15,233 bases of DNA from Rhodospirillaceae bacterium. Lineage in GTDB: Bacteria > Pseudomonadota > Alphaproteobacteria > MPNO01 > UBA2964. Every line of letters begins with the position of its first letter. The stretch's first letter is position 1. Below are positions 8,074 through 15,233 of the stretch, in pieces. A model generated the notes under the pieces. It saw only the letters and a program-made list of their open reading frames with translations. It searched no databases and was not told the DNA's origin. The DNA is taken from NCBI GenBank assembly GCA_018660305.1, contig JABJKO010000272.1:1-15233 (forward strand). Direction: 5' to 3'. The position numbers were made by a program, and so were the translations under genes.

Positions 8074-9027
8074 CTAACGCTTCCAGAGACCTTTTTCTTT
8101 GTAAAAGCGGACGGCGCCAGGATGGAAATTGCCGCCATTGTCATTTGCCATATTTGCGGATTTGTAATTGCCCCATACCGGTCCGGCTTCCTTCAGGTTG
8201 CTCTCGGACTCGTAGAGAGCTTTGGTGACCTTCTGGATCAGTTTTTCGTCCGCATCCTTATGGGTCCACAAAAGAAAATTCATTCCTATCAGCTGCACAT
8301 CCTGGGGAACGGTCGGGTATTTTTTCTCAGGTCGGAGCGGGTAGTAGAACATCTTCGGGAGATCGTTAAGAAGCTTATCTGCCCCCGGCGTGTTTGTATT
8401 CAGGGTGAGATGACGGATTCCGCCATTGATGGCGGCGTCCAGGCTTTTGTTGAGGCCTGACCCCGGATTGCCGATACTCAGATCAATTTTACCCTGTTTA
8501 AACAGATTCCAGTGTTGCCGGAGCGCGACGGCCGGTACCTTGACAACGTCGTCCCAGGTTAACCCGGCATTTGTCAGATAACCCGTGAAAACGTGCTGAA
8601 ACAGCGGTGCGGCCTTGAAACCGTATGGGACGCGTTTGCCCCTGATATCGCTAAGTTTTTTGATCGACGAGTTCCCCGCCACGATGGGACCGGTGCGGAA
8701 CGTCATGAGTTGTGCGACAACGCGCAAATTCGGGTACTTCCGTTTGGAAATACCTGTGCCGCTGAGGGCCATATTGAACTGAACGGCGTTGGAAATACCA
8801 AATGGGAGTTCACCGGCATTCACAACGGGAATGTATTGCTGTGTGCCGCCCATTGGCTGCGGCCGCATTTTTAGATCGGATTGAAGGGTCACCACCTTGG
8901 CGACGGTCGCCACCACGGCGGCCAGCACCCCGCCTTTGGTGGATCCGATACCCACCGTTTGCGCGCTTGCCGAACCCGCACAAGCCAAAGCCGCCAGAGC
9001 GACCGCCGGATACAATAATTTACGCAT
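8074..9027 (-). CDS. TAXI-family TRAP solute-binding receptor
   Basis: A 317-residue periplasmic receptor that captures the solute and hands it to a TRAP permease. It has a Sec signal peptide with positive residues (MRK), a hydrophobic core and an AxA site, with likely cleavage after A22 (SASA/QT). The mature protein begins VGIGSTKGG, the usual first strand and glycine loop of TAXI proteins, followed by QPMGGTQQYIPVVNAGELPFGISN (57-80) and the DIRGKRVPYG segment (127-136). The minus-strand start at 9027 has AGGGAGGA about five bases upstream. It lies convergent to the fused permease, whereas receptor and permease usually share an operon. Pairing with that permease is inferred from family and proximity. 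Ligand unknown; glutamate and other carboxylates are known for relatives, but this proves nothing here. Confidence 0.93.
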   Translation of the reverse strand: MRKLLYPAVALAALACAGSASAQTVGIGSTKGGVLAAVVATVAKVVTLQSDLKMRPQPMGGTQQYIPVVNAGELPFGISNAVQFNMALSGTGISKRKYPNLRVVAQLMTFRTGPIVAGNSSIKKLSDIRGKRVPYGFKAAPLFQHVFTGYLTNAGLTWDDVVKVPAVALRQHWNLFKQGKIDLSIGNPGSGLNKSLDAAINGGIRHLTLNTNTPGADKLLNDLPKMFYYPLRPEKKYPTVPQDVQLIGMNFLLWTHKDADEKLIQKVTKALYESESNLKEAGPVWGNYKSANMANDNGGNFHPGAVRFYKEKGLWKR

Positions 9028-9095
9028 TATGTCCTCCCTCGCTTGAAGTTATTATTTACGTGTCAATCCAGGGACCGACACCCTTTGCTCGACGA

Positions 9096-9117
9096 CGGAA
9101 TATTCGAGGATATTCCG
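9096..9117. promoter_or_regulatory. Operator-like inverted repeat CGGAATAT-N6-ATATTCCG
   Basis: Two exact 8-bp arms (9096-9103 and 9110-9117) surround the six bases TCGAGG. Size and spacing, with about 14 bp between arm centres, suit a dimeric transcription factor. It lies 69 bp upstream of the TAXI start codon and 269 bp from the MFS start, so control of the TAXI gene is the better guess. No matching regulator gene is in the window. Confidence 0.55.
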
Positions 9118-9289
9118 GTCTTGCACTGGATCCTAACGTCCAGAGAACGCCGATCATGCCATTGTTCCCCCTGCCCGTTCAACCGAGCGTCACAAGCGTT
9201 GGATCCAAGCCGCAGATTGGTTCAGGCGGCACCCCACTTTCAGACATCCGGGGCTGGCTCGCGCCCTCGGCGCAATAAATTTCAAACCG

Positions 9290-9309
9290 ACACATACCCA
9301 CACATACCC
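9290..9309 (+). repeat. Tandem 10-bp direct repeat (ACACATACCC x2)
   Basis: ACACATACCC occurs twice head-to-tail, one helical turn per unit, 77 bp before the first MFS start and 17 bp before the possible -10 TAATAT. Two adjacent half-sites on the same helix face would suit an activator binding near -35; it could also be a simple chance duplication. Confidence 0.5.
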
Positions 9310-9385
9310 CCTGCCGCCGGTCACCGTAATATGTTAGATTGTCGCGATTCCTGCCACGCTAATTCCTGCCGGAAAGGACACCAGA

Positions 9386-10606
9386 ATGGATGCTGCCGTT
9401 GCAGCCACCAGCCGTGATGTAAAAGTCATCAGCCTGATCGGCGTGGCGCATTTTCTGAGCCATGTATATCACCTCGCCCTGCCAGCATTGTTTCCCATCA
9501 TCCACGAGGTGGAGGGCATCGGCTATGCCGAGCTGGGAATCCTGGCCTCGGCGTTTTTTGTCGTATCGGCCTGTTGTCAGGCGCCGGCCGGGTTTCTCAT
9601 CGACCGGATCGGCGCCCGACCGGTCCTGATTACCGGCATGTTCCTGATTACCGGCGCGTCGACCCTGTTCGCCTTCGTCCAGTCCTACGAGGTGATGATC
9701 CTATTGGCGGTCATCGCCGGGTTTGGCAACAGCGTCTTCCATCCCGCGGATTTCAGCATCCTCAACGGCAGCGTGAGCGAACAGCGCATCGGACGCGGGT
9801 TGAGCATCCATGGGTTTGGCGGCTATGTGGGTTACGCCGCGACGCCGTTTTTCATGTATTGGCTGGGCAGTCAGATCGGCTGGCGCAACGCCATGCTGTT
9901 CGCCGGCAGCGTGGGGTTGATGGTCGCCGTGATCATGTGGGCCCTGAGATCCGATCTCCGCGACAGCGTCGTGGACAAGGGCATAATGCCGCAATCCTTT
10001 GCCAAGGATCTCGGCGTGCTGTTTCAGCCCTCCGCCGTTCTCGCCTTTACGTTTTTCGCCTTCATGGCCATGGGCTCCATCGGCCTGATGACCTTCGGCG
10101 CGGTGACCCTGACCGGACTTCTTGGGCTGACGGCCGCCAAGGCGAGCCTGATCATATCGTTACAGCTCACCGGCTCAACCCTGGGCATTCTCCTGGGCGG
10201 TATACTCGCGGATAAATATCCGCGTCATGATCTGATGACAGCCATTGTGGTTACCGTTGGCGTCGCCATCCTGATGACCGTGCCACTGTTTCACCTGGAT
10301 TCCATGTTTGTCCTGGTGCCCATATTCGTTGTCTACGGCGCCCTTTATGGCATCGCCGGCCCGCTACGCGACATGGTGGTGCGCTCCATCGCCCCGTCGG
10401 GGTCGGCGGGCAAGGTGTTTGGCTTCACCTATTCCGGCATGGATGTGGGCTCATCCATTTCCACCTTCCTGTTCGGCTATCTGCTCAGTCAGAACCAGCC
10501 TTTCTGGGTGTTTATGCTGATCGGCACGTTCCTCATGCTGGGAGTCTTCAGCATCCTGTTCGCCAAGATGGCAGCGCAAAAATCAACGGTGCCTGTCACC
10601 GCATGA
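9386..10606 (+). CDS. MFS transporter, first of a tandem paralogous pair
   Basis: A 406-residue inner-membrane transporter of the major facilitator superfamily with about twelve hydrophobic segments. MFS motif A is seen at 69-79 (GFLIDRIGARP) after segment 2, and a weaker copy GGILADKYPR at 271-280 marks the second six-helix half. Other marks are H22 and H26 in AHFLSHVYHLAL, GNSVFHPADFS at 114-124 and RDMVVRS at 328-334. The histidine-rich first helix and the G-x-x-FHP motif recall the fosmidomycin-resistance (Fsr-like) group, but this is a loose resemblance. The ATG has AAAGGA seven bases upstream (9373-9378). Its stop overlaps the next start as ATGA. Substrate and direction of transport are unknown. 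Confidence 0.9.
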   Translation: MDAAVAATSRDVKVISLIGVAHFLSHVYHLALPALFPIIHEVEGIGYAELGILASAFFVVSACCQAPAGFLIDRIGARPVLITGMFLITGASTLFAFVQSYEVMILLAVIAGFGNSVFHPADFSILNGSVSEQRIGRGLSIHGFGGYVGYAATPFFMYWLGSQIGWRNAMLFAGSVGLMVAVIMWALRSDLRDSVVDKGIMPQSFAKDLGVLFQPSAVLAFTFFAFMAMGSIGLMTFGAVTLTGLLGLTAAKASLIISLQLTGSTLGILLGGILADKYPRHDLMTAIVVTVGVAILMTVPLFHLDSMFVLVPIFVVYGALYGIAGPLRDMVVRSIAPSGSAGKVFGFTYSGMDVGSSISTFLFGYLLSQNQPFWVFMLIGTFLMLGVFSILFAKMAAQKSTVPVTA

Positions 10607-11820
10607 GCAGTGCGCTGGCGACGCACCGCCATGATATCCGGGTCATGGGCGCCATCGGCATCGCTCATTCGTTCAGCCATTTTTACCAGCTTGCCCTGGC
10701 GCCCCTGTTTGTTCTCATCGGCGCGGAACTCGGTGTCACCAATGTTGAACTCGGGCTTCTGATTACGGTGTTTTTTGTGGCGTCGGCGGGATTTCAGACT
10801 CCCGCCGGATTTCTCACCGACCGCATCGGCGCGCGGCCGGTCCTGATCGGCGGTCTGGTGCTTCTGTCCCTCTCCGTCGCCGGATATTCGCTGACGCCCA
10901 ATTACGAGACGTTGCTGATCCTGGTTTTTCTGGCGGGGACCGGCAACAGCGTTTTCCATCCCGCCGATTTCAGCCTGATGAACCAAATCATCAGCCCCAA
11001 CCTGATGGGCCGGGCCTACAGCATCCACAGCCTCGGCGGTCATGCCGGCTTTGCCCTGGCGCCGCTGATCATGGCGCCCCTCGCCGTCTGGGCCGGCTGG
11101 CGCGAGGCGCTCCTGATCGCCGGGCTCGCCGGCCTTGCCCTTGCCCTTGTTCTGATCCTCATGGGATCGGCTTTCTTTTTTGAGTCCCGTCCCCGGAAAC
11201 CACCAAAACAAACAGACAGCGTCAGAACCGGCATCGCCCTGTTGTTTAAACCCGCCATCCTGGGATTTTTCGTGTTCTTCGTGCTGTTCGCCATGGCGAC
11301 AATCGGGTTGCATCAATTCACGCCGCTGGCGCTGGTTCAGGATCAGGCCCTGTCGCTGGTGGCCGCCAATGCCGCCATCTTCGCGTTCCTGATCGGCAGT
11401 CCCGCAGGCATTCTCGCGGGCGGCGTTGTGGCCGACCGGATGGGGCATCATCTGGAGATCGCCGGCGCCGGCTGTTTTTTATGTGTCAGTATTCTCGTGC
11501 TTGGAATCGGCTGGCTCGATATCACCGGCATGGGTCTCTACGCGGCTTTCGGCCTCGCCGGGTTCATCTTCGGCATGGCCATCCCGAGCCGCGACATGGT
11601 GGTGCGGTCGGTCACACCGGAAGGAGCGAGCGGGCGGGTGTTTGGCTTTGTTTATGGCGGGCTTGATACGGGCGCGGCCATCACGCCGCTGCTCTATGGC
11701 TGGTTTCTCGATCTCCAGCATCCCGACTGGGTATTCCTGTCCTCCGGCCTTCTGTTCCTGCTCGCCGGCGCGTTCATGATCGGCACCGCGAAGATCGTTG
11801 TGTCCCCCCGCCCATCATGA
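10603..11820 (+). CDS. MFS transporter, second of a tandem paralogous pair
   Basis: A 405-residue MFS transporter clearly duplicated from the preceding gene: the histidine motif AHSFSHFYQLAL (21-32), motif A GFLTDRIGARPVLI (69-82) and GNSVFHPADFS (114-124) stand at the same residue numbers, and RDMVVRS is shifted by only two (330-336). A cytoplasmic loop at about 194-208 (ESRPRKPPKQ) is basic and proline-rich and differs from its partner. The start overlaps the previous stop as ATGA and has no Shine-Dalgarno sequence, so translation probably depends on the upstream gene. Its own stop overlaps the SpmAB start in the same way. Whether the two proteins work separately or pair is not known. Confidence 0.9.
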   Translation: MSSALATHRHDIRVMGAIGIAHSFSHFYQLALAPLFVLIGAELGVTNVELGLLITVFFVASAGFQTPAGFLTDRIGARPVLIGGLVLLSLSVAGYSLTPNYETLLILVFLAGTGNSVFHPADFSLMNQIISPNLMGRAYSIHSLGGHAGFALAPLIMAPLAVWAGWREALLIAGLAGLALALVLILMGSAFFFESRPRKPPKQTDSVRTGIALLFKPAILGFFVFFVLFAMATIGLHQFTPLALVQDQALSLVAANAAIFAFLIGSPAGILAGGVVADRMGHHLEIAGAGCFLCVSILVLGIGWLDITGMGLYAAFGLAGFIFGMAIPSRDMVVRSVTPEGASGRVFGFVYGGLDTGAAITPLLYGWFLDLQHPDWVFLSSGLLFLLAGAFMIGTAKIVVSPRPS

Positions 11821-13118
11821 ACATCGTCTTTTTCGTCCTTATCGCCCTCGCCTTCGGTGTCACCGCCGTCAAGCAGCTCAGCTGGGTTGCCACCGGCCCC
11901 ACCGCCGTTGCGCCCATGCAGGCGCTGGCGGTGGGCATGATCGATGCGGCAGGCGGGGCGGTAACGCTGGCTCTCGGGCTGGTGGGGGTGATGGCGCTGT
12001 TTCTCGGGCTCATGAAAATCGCCGAGGCCGGCGGATTGCTCACCATCATCGCCCGACTCGTCCGGCCTCTCATGGTGCGCCTGTTTCCAGATGTACCGGC
12101 GGAACACCCCGCCATGGGCGCCATGATCATGAACATGTCCGCCAATGCGCTGGGTCTGGGAAACGCCGCGACACCATTCGGCATTCGCGCCATGCAGGAA
12201 CTCGACAAACTCAATCCCCATAAGGGCGTGGCCACCGACGCCATGGTGTTGTTTCTGGCCATCAACACCTCCAGCGTGACCCTTCTGCCCACCGGCGTTA
12301 TCGCGCTGCGCGCCTCGGTGGGCTCGCAGGACCCGGCCGGTATTCTCCCCACCACGCTGTTTGCGACCATCGTCTCAACCACGGTCGCCATTATCGCGGT
12401 GAAGCTCTATCAGCGGTTCTCGCCCTTTACCCCGCTCACTGATGCGGTGGAGCCGCGGACCGAACAGCCGGAAACGGAAGAAACCGCCGTGGCCGATATG
12501 AGCGGTGCCGGCTACCCTGGCTGGATATCCTATCTGGCGCTGGGGACCATTGCGGCGCTGATACCGCTGACGGTGATCTACGGCAAGGCCGTGGCGCCGT
12601 GGATCATTCCCGGGCTTATGCTGGGTTTCGTGACTTTCGGTCTGGCCCGCGGAGTCCGCATATACGAGGTCTTCGTTGACGGCGCCCGCGACGGATTCCA
12701 GGTGGCCATCCGAATCATTCCCTATCTGGTGGCCATTCTTGTGGCCGTGGGCATGCTGAGGGCCAGCGGCGCCCTCGATCTGTTTGTCCAGTGGATCGGC
12801 CCGGTCACAACTCGGCTGGGCCTGCCGGGCGAGGCCCTGCCCATGGCCCTGCTGCGGCCCCTCTCCGGATCGGGTGCTTACGGTATTCTGGCCTCCATCA
12901 TACAGGACCCCTCGGTCGGTCCTGACAGCTATACGGGCTATCTGGTCAGCACCTTCCAGGGATCCACCGAAACCACCTTTTACGTGCTGGCGGTCTATTT
13001 CGGCGCGGTTCAGATCCGCCGCGTCCGGCACGCCCTGGCCGCCGCCCTGACCGCCGATCTGGCGGGCATCATCGGCGCCATCATCGCCTGCTCCCTCCTT
13101 TACGGCGCGCTCTCTTAG
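11817..13118 (+). CDS. Fused SpmA-SpmB membrane protein (two nucleoside-recognition/Gate domains)
   Basis: A 433-residue polytopic membrane protein that joins SpmA-like (1-200) and SpmB-like (235-430) halves through a hydrophilic acidic linker (about 208-228, EPRTEQPETEETA). The SpmA hallmark is NMSANALGLGNAATPFG (106-122) followed by NTSSVTLLPT (150-159). The SpmB hallmarks are RASGALDLF (315-323), RPLSGSGAYG (347-356) and GSTETTFYVLAVYFG (382-396). In spore formers the two halves are separate genes needed for spore-core dehydration; in Gram-negative non-spore-formers the role is unknown, and transport or gating of a small solute is the usual guess. It overlaps the second MFS gene by ATGA and has no Shine-Dalgarno sequence, so it is probably translationally coupled as the last gene of the operon. 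Confidence 0.88.
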   Translation: MNIVFFVLIALAFGVTAVKQLSWVATGPTAVAPMQALAVGMIDAAGGAVTLALGLVGVMALFLGLMKIAEAGGLLTIIARLVRPLMVRLFPDVPAEHPAMGAMIMNMSANALGLGNAATPFGIRAMQELDKLNPHKGVATDAMVLFLAINTSSVTLLPTGVIALRASVGSQDPAGILPTTLFATIVSTTVAIIAVKLYQRFSPFTPLTDAVEPRTEQPETEETAVADMSGAGYPGWISYLALGTIAALIPLTVIYGKAVAPWIIPGLMLGFVTFGLARGVRIYEVFVDGARDGFQVAIRIIPYLVAILVAVGMLRASGALDLFVQWIGPVTTRLGLPGEALPMALLRPLSGSGAYGILASIIQDPSVGPDSYTGYLVSTFQGSTETTFYVLAVYFGAVQIRRVRHALAAALTADLAGIIGAIIACSLLYGALS

Positions 13119-13130
13119 AACCTCGCCCTG

Positions 13131-13180
13131 TGTCCGTTTCGCGGCTACAGCCTCCCCCATCGAGGGGGATAAACCGGACA
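13131..13180. repeat. Nested inverted repeat after the SpmAB gene
   Basis: The inner hairpin TCCCCC-ATCGA-GGGGGA (13153-13169) lies inside an outer pair TGTCCGTTT / AAACCGGACA (13131-13139 and 13171-13180, one bulged C). A small GGCT-AC-AGCC hairpin (13143-13152) sits between. It starts 12 bp past the stop. It may end the MFS/SpmAB transcript with help from Rho, or belong to a REP-like family of intergenic palindromes; no U-tract follows. Confidence 0.5.
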
Positions 13181-13232
13181 GCGGGGTGTCGGGCACGAGG
13201 TTGACGAGAAGTGAGAGAGAAAGGTTGATTTT

Positions 13233-13274
13233 GTTAAGACAAACTTAACCAGATGCCTCCCTTTTTTGTATTAT
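13233..13274 (+). promoter_or_regulatory. CtrA-type promoter of the response regulator gene
   Basis: A perfect TTAA-N7-TTAAC box (13234-13249), itself the symmetric GTTAAG-N5-CTTAAC, overlaps a -35-like TTAACC (13245-13250). TATTAT (13269-13274) follows after 18 bp as the -10. This is the classic geometry of promoters activated by the alphaproteobacterial cell-cycle/motility regulator CtrA. The predicted mRNA starts near 13281, leaving a leader of about 70 bases. Confidence 0.7.
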
Positions 13275-13352
13275 AAAACAATTACTTACTCCTGTTTATG
13301 GGAAAATAAAGCCTTTTAGAGCATAAAGGGTGATGCCGGGGCGGAAGGTTCT

Positions 13353-14294
13353 GTGGTCCCGTTTGCAATGGCCGGTAAATTGAAGTTTGACGACGTCCGT
13401 ATCATCCTCGCCGATCCGCGTACTCATATCCGCAGTACGTTGAAGATCGCGCTCGCTCATGCGGGAATTGAGGGGATCGAGCATACCGGCTCCGTGAGCA
13501 ACGTCGCCGAGGCCGTCGAACAGGCCGCCGGCCCCGATATCGTGATCTGCGATATGGCCCTTGACGGCAAGGAAGCCTGTAACCTGGTCCATTCCATTCG
13601 ACATAATGCCATCGGACGAAACCCCTTTGTCTGCGTCATCGGCATCACCTGGACGCCGACCGCGTCCGAAGTGACCCGGGTTATCGATTGCGGTGTCGAT
13701 CATCTGGTCAGCGCGCCGCTGTCGCCGGAGCAAATCCTCACCCGTATCCGGGCCCTGGTCCGGCAGCGGGCGCCGTTTGTGGTCACCTCGGAATATATCG
13801 GTCCGGACCGCCGAAAATTACGGCGCGAAGCGTCGAAAGTGCCGCTGTTCACCGTGCCCAACAGCCTCAAGGAAAAAGCCTCAGGCTCATGGGATCCCGG
13901 TCGCTTCGACCGTGAGATCGAAGACGCGATCGGCGATCTCAATACCCGTCGCGTCGATCGTCAGGCGGAAGACATCATGATTTTGGCCGGTGTGATCGCC
14001 GATCAGGCCATAACCCGGGGTGACGGCTTCAAGGCCAACGTGTCGCGTCTCCATGGCATGGTTCGGGAAATGGACCGCGCCGCCAGTAATCAGGGTTTTT
14101 TCCACGTCTCCGAACTGTGCCGCGCCTGTGTCGGCATCGTGGAGGAAATACGGGAATCCGGCGGTTACGATGTCCAAAAGGATATCGAGCTGCTGAAGCA
14201 GCTGGGCCGGGCCATACGAACCGCGCTCGATCCTGACAACAAGTCGAACAAGATCGCCCACGATATCGCGCAGACAGTCAGCGGCTCACGCTAA
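13353..14294 (+). CDS. Atypical CheY-like response regulator with helical C-terminal region
   Basis: A 313-residue protein with an N-terminal receiver domain (about 14-138). The phospho-acceptor is D67 in VICDMAL, and T99 in IGITW is the switch threonine. Two conserved features are changed: the acidic pair is only A20-D21, and the usual lysine before the beta-5 proline is alanine (VSAPL, P122). A short linker with GPDRRKLRRE (150-159) leads to a mainly helical part (185-295) with no recognisable DNA-binding, GGDEF or HPt motif. The GTG at 13353 is chosen because GGAAGG lies four bases upstream; the ATG at 13368 lacks a ribosome-binding site. A CtrA box lies ahead, suggesting a role in motility, cell cycle or stress signalling. 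Similar receiver proteins occur in Rhodospirillales, from memory. Function beyond a signalling role is unknown. Confidence 0.82.
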   Translation: MVPFAMAGKLKFDDVRIILADPRTHIRSTLKIALAHAGIEGIEHTGSVSNVAEAVEQAAGPDIVICDMALDGKEACNLVHSIRHNAIGRNPFVCVIGITWTPTASEVTRVIDCGVDHLVSAPLSPEQILTRIRALVRQRAPFVVTSEYIGPDRRKLRREASKVPLFTVPNSLKEKASGSWDPGRFDREIEDAIGDLNTRRVDRQAEDIMILAGVIADQAITRGDGFKANVSRLHGMVREMDRAASNQGFFHVSELCRACVGIVEEIRESGGYDVQKDIELLKQLGRAIRTALDPDNKSNKIAHDIAQTVSGSR

Positions 14295-14403
14295 CCTCTC
14301 TCCGCTTCCTCCTCGCCCACCCGAAATATTCCCTTTTTTTGCTCCTGCCCCTTGCGCGCCGCCTGTGTGCTTGAAAACATGGGCCATCTGGAAGAACGCG
14401 TAG

Positions 14404-15233
<830 letters not shown>

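Larger units (their letters stand above)
9028..9385. promoter_or_regulatory. 358-bp divergent control region, TAXI receptor / MFS operon
   Basis: I find no credible gene in this stretch. It holds an 8-bp-arm inverted repeat (9096-9117), a 10-bp palindrome TTGGATCCAA (9199-9208), a tandem 10-bp repeat (9290-9309) and a 9-bp direct repeat ATTCCTGCC (9347-9355 and 9362-9370). On the minus strand a perfect TTGACA occurs at 9066-9061, but no -10 at the right spacing follows. For the MFS operon, TAATAT (9327-9332) or TTAGAT (9334-9339) could be a -10 without a clear -35. Confidence 0.4.

Noticed and set aside
9043..9417. Open frame of 124 codons in the TAXI/MFS gap
   Set aside because: It runs into the MFS gene in another frame, is rich in C, R, P and H, and has no ribosome-binding site or recognisable domain.
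10489..11451. Minus-strand open frame of 320 codons across the MFS pair
   Set aside because: Sequence is rich in Q, G, R, H and D with no domain; it opposes two clear MFS genes with conserved motifs.
12375..13196. Minus-strand open frame of 273 codons opposite SpmAB
   Set aside because: Again a shadow of high-GC coding; the plus-strand protein is full-length SpmA-SpmB.
14333..14340. T-run after the response regulator as a terminator
   Set aside because: No stem precedes the T-run; the region is only pyrimidine-rich.

Overview
The window looks like chromosome of a free-living, GC-rich alphaproteobacterium, probably Rhodospirillales-like or marine. The signs are high-GC coding with an AT-rich promoter, a textbook CtrA box (TTAA-N7-TTAAC) ahead of a response-regulator gene, a class III glutathione-dependent formaldehyde dehydrogenase, and the catabolic substrate-uptake genes typical of such bacteria. 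Taxonomy is inference. No rRNA, tRNA, CRISPR array, insertion sequence or phage gene was seen.

Layout. (1) 1-1667 (+): the 3' part of a reductive-dehalogenase-type corrinoid/iron-sulfur protein. It is open at the left edge and contains a 25-residue motif twice, as expected for the NpRdhA-like class in which a vestigial B12 domain precedes the active one. (2) 1700-3997 (-): a membrane-bound histidine kinase with three PAS domains, convergent with (1). (3) 4169-5686 (+): an amidohydrolase of the heterocycle deaminase/chlorohydrolase group, divergent from the kinase. (4) 6050-7999 (+): a fused 4TM/12TM TRAP permease, preceded by a 363-bp leader with a 10-bp inverted repeat. (5) 8074-9027 (-): the TAXI-type periplasmic receptor for such a permease, placed convergently; a hairpin terminator lies between them. 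(6) 9386-13118 (+): a tight three-gene operon with ATGA overlaps at both junctions, holding two paralogous MFS transporters and a fused SpmA-SpmB membrane protein. (7) 13353-14294 (+): an atypical CheY-like response regulator with an unrecognised helical C-terminal part, behind a CtrA-type promoter. (8) 14416-right edge (+): glutathione-dependent formaldehyde dehydrogenase, truncated by the window.

How it may work together. The amidohydrolase, TRAP permease and TAXI receptor form a plausible uptake-and-hydrolysis module for a small, probably nitrogen-containing organic acid or heterocycle. The kinase may sense such a compound, but no partner regulator is adjacent. The RdhA-like gene fits dehalogenation as part of aerobic catabolism. 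The MFS/MFS/SpmAB operon is a separate membrane module of unknown substrate. The CtrA-controlled regulator and formaldehyde dehydrogenase look like ordinary chromosomal neighbours. The least described items are the MFS-MFS-SpmAB operon, the split TRAP/TAXI arrangement with its two operator-like inverted repeats, and the degenerate receiver protein.
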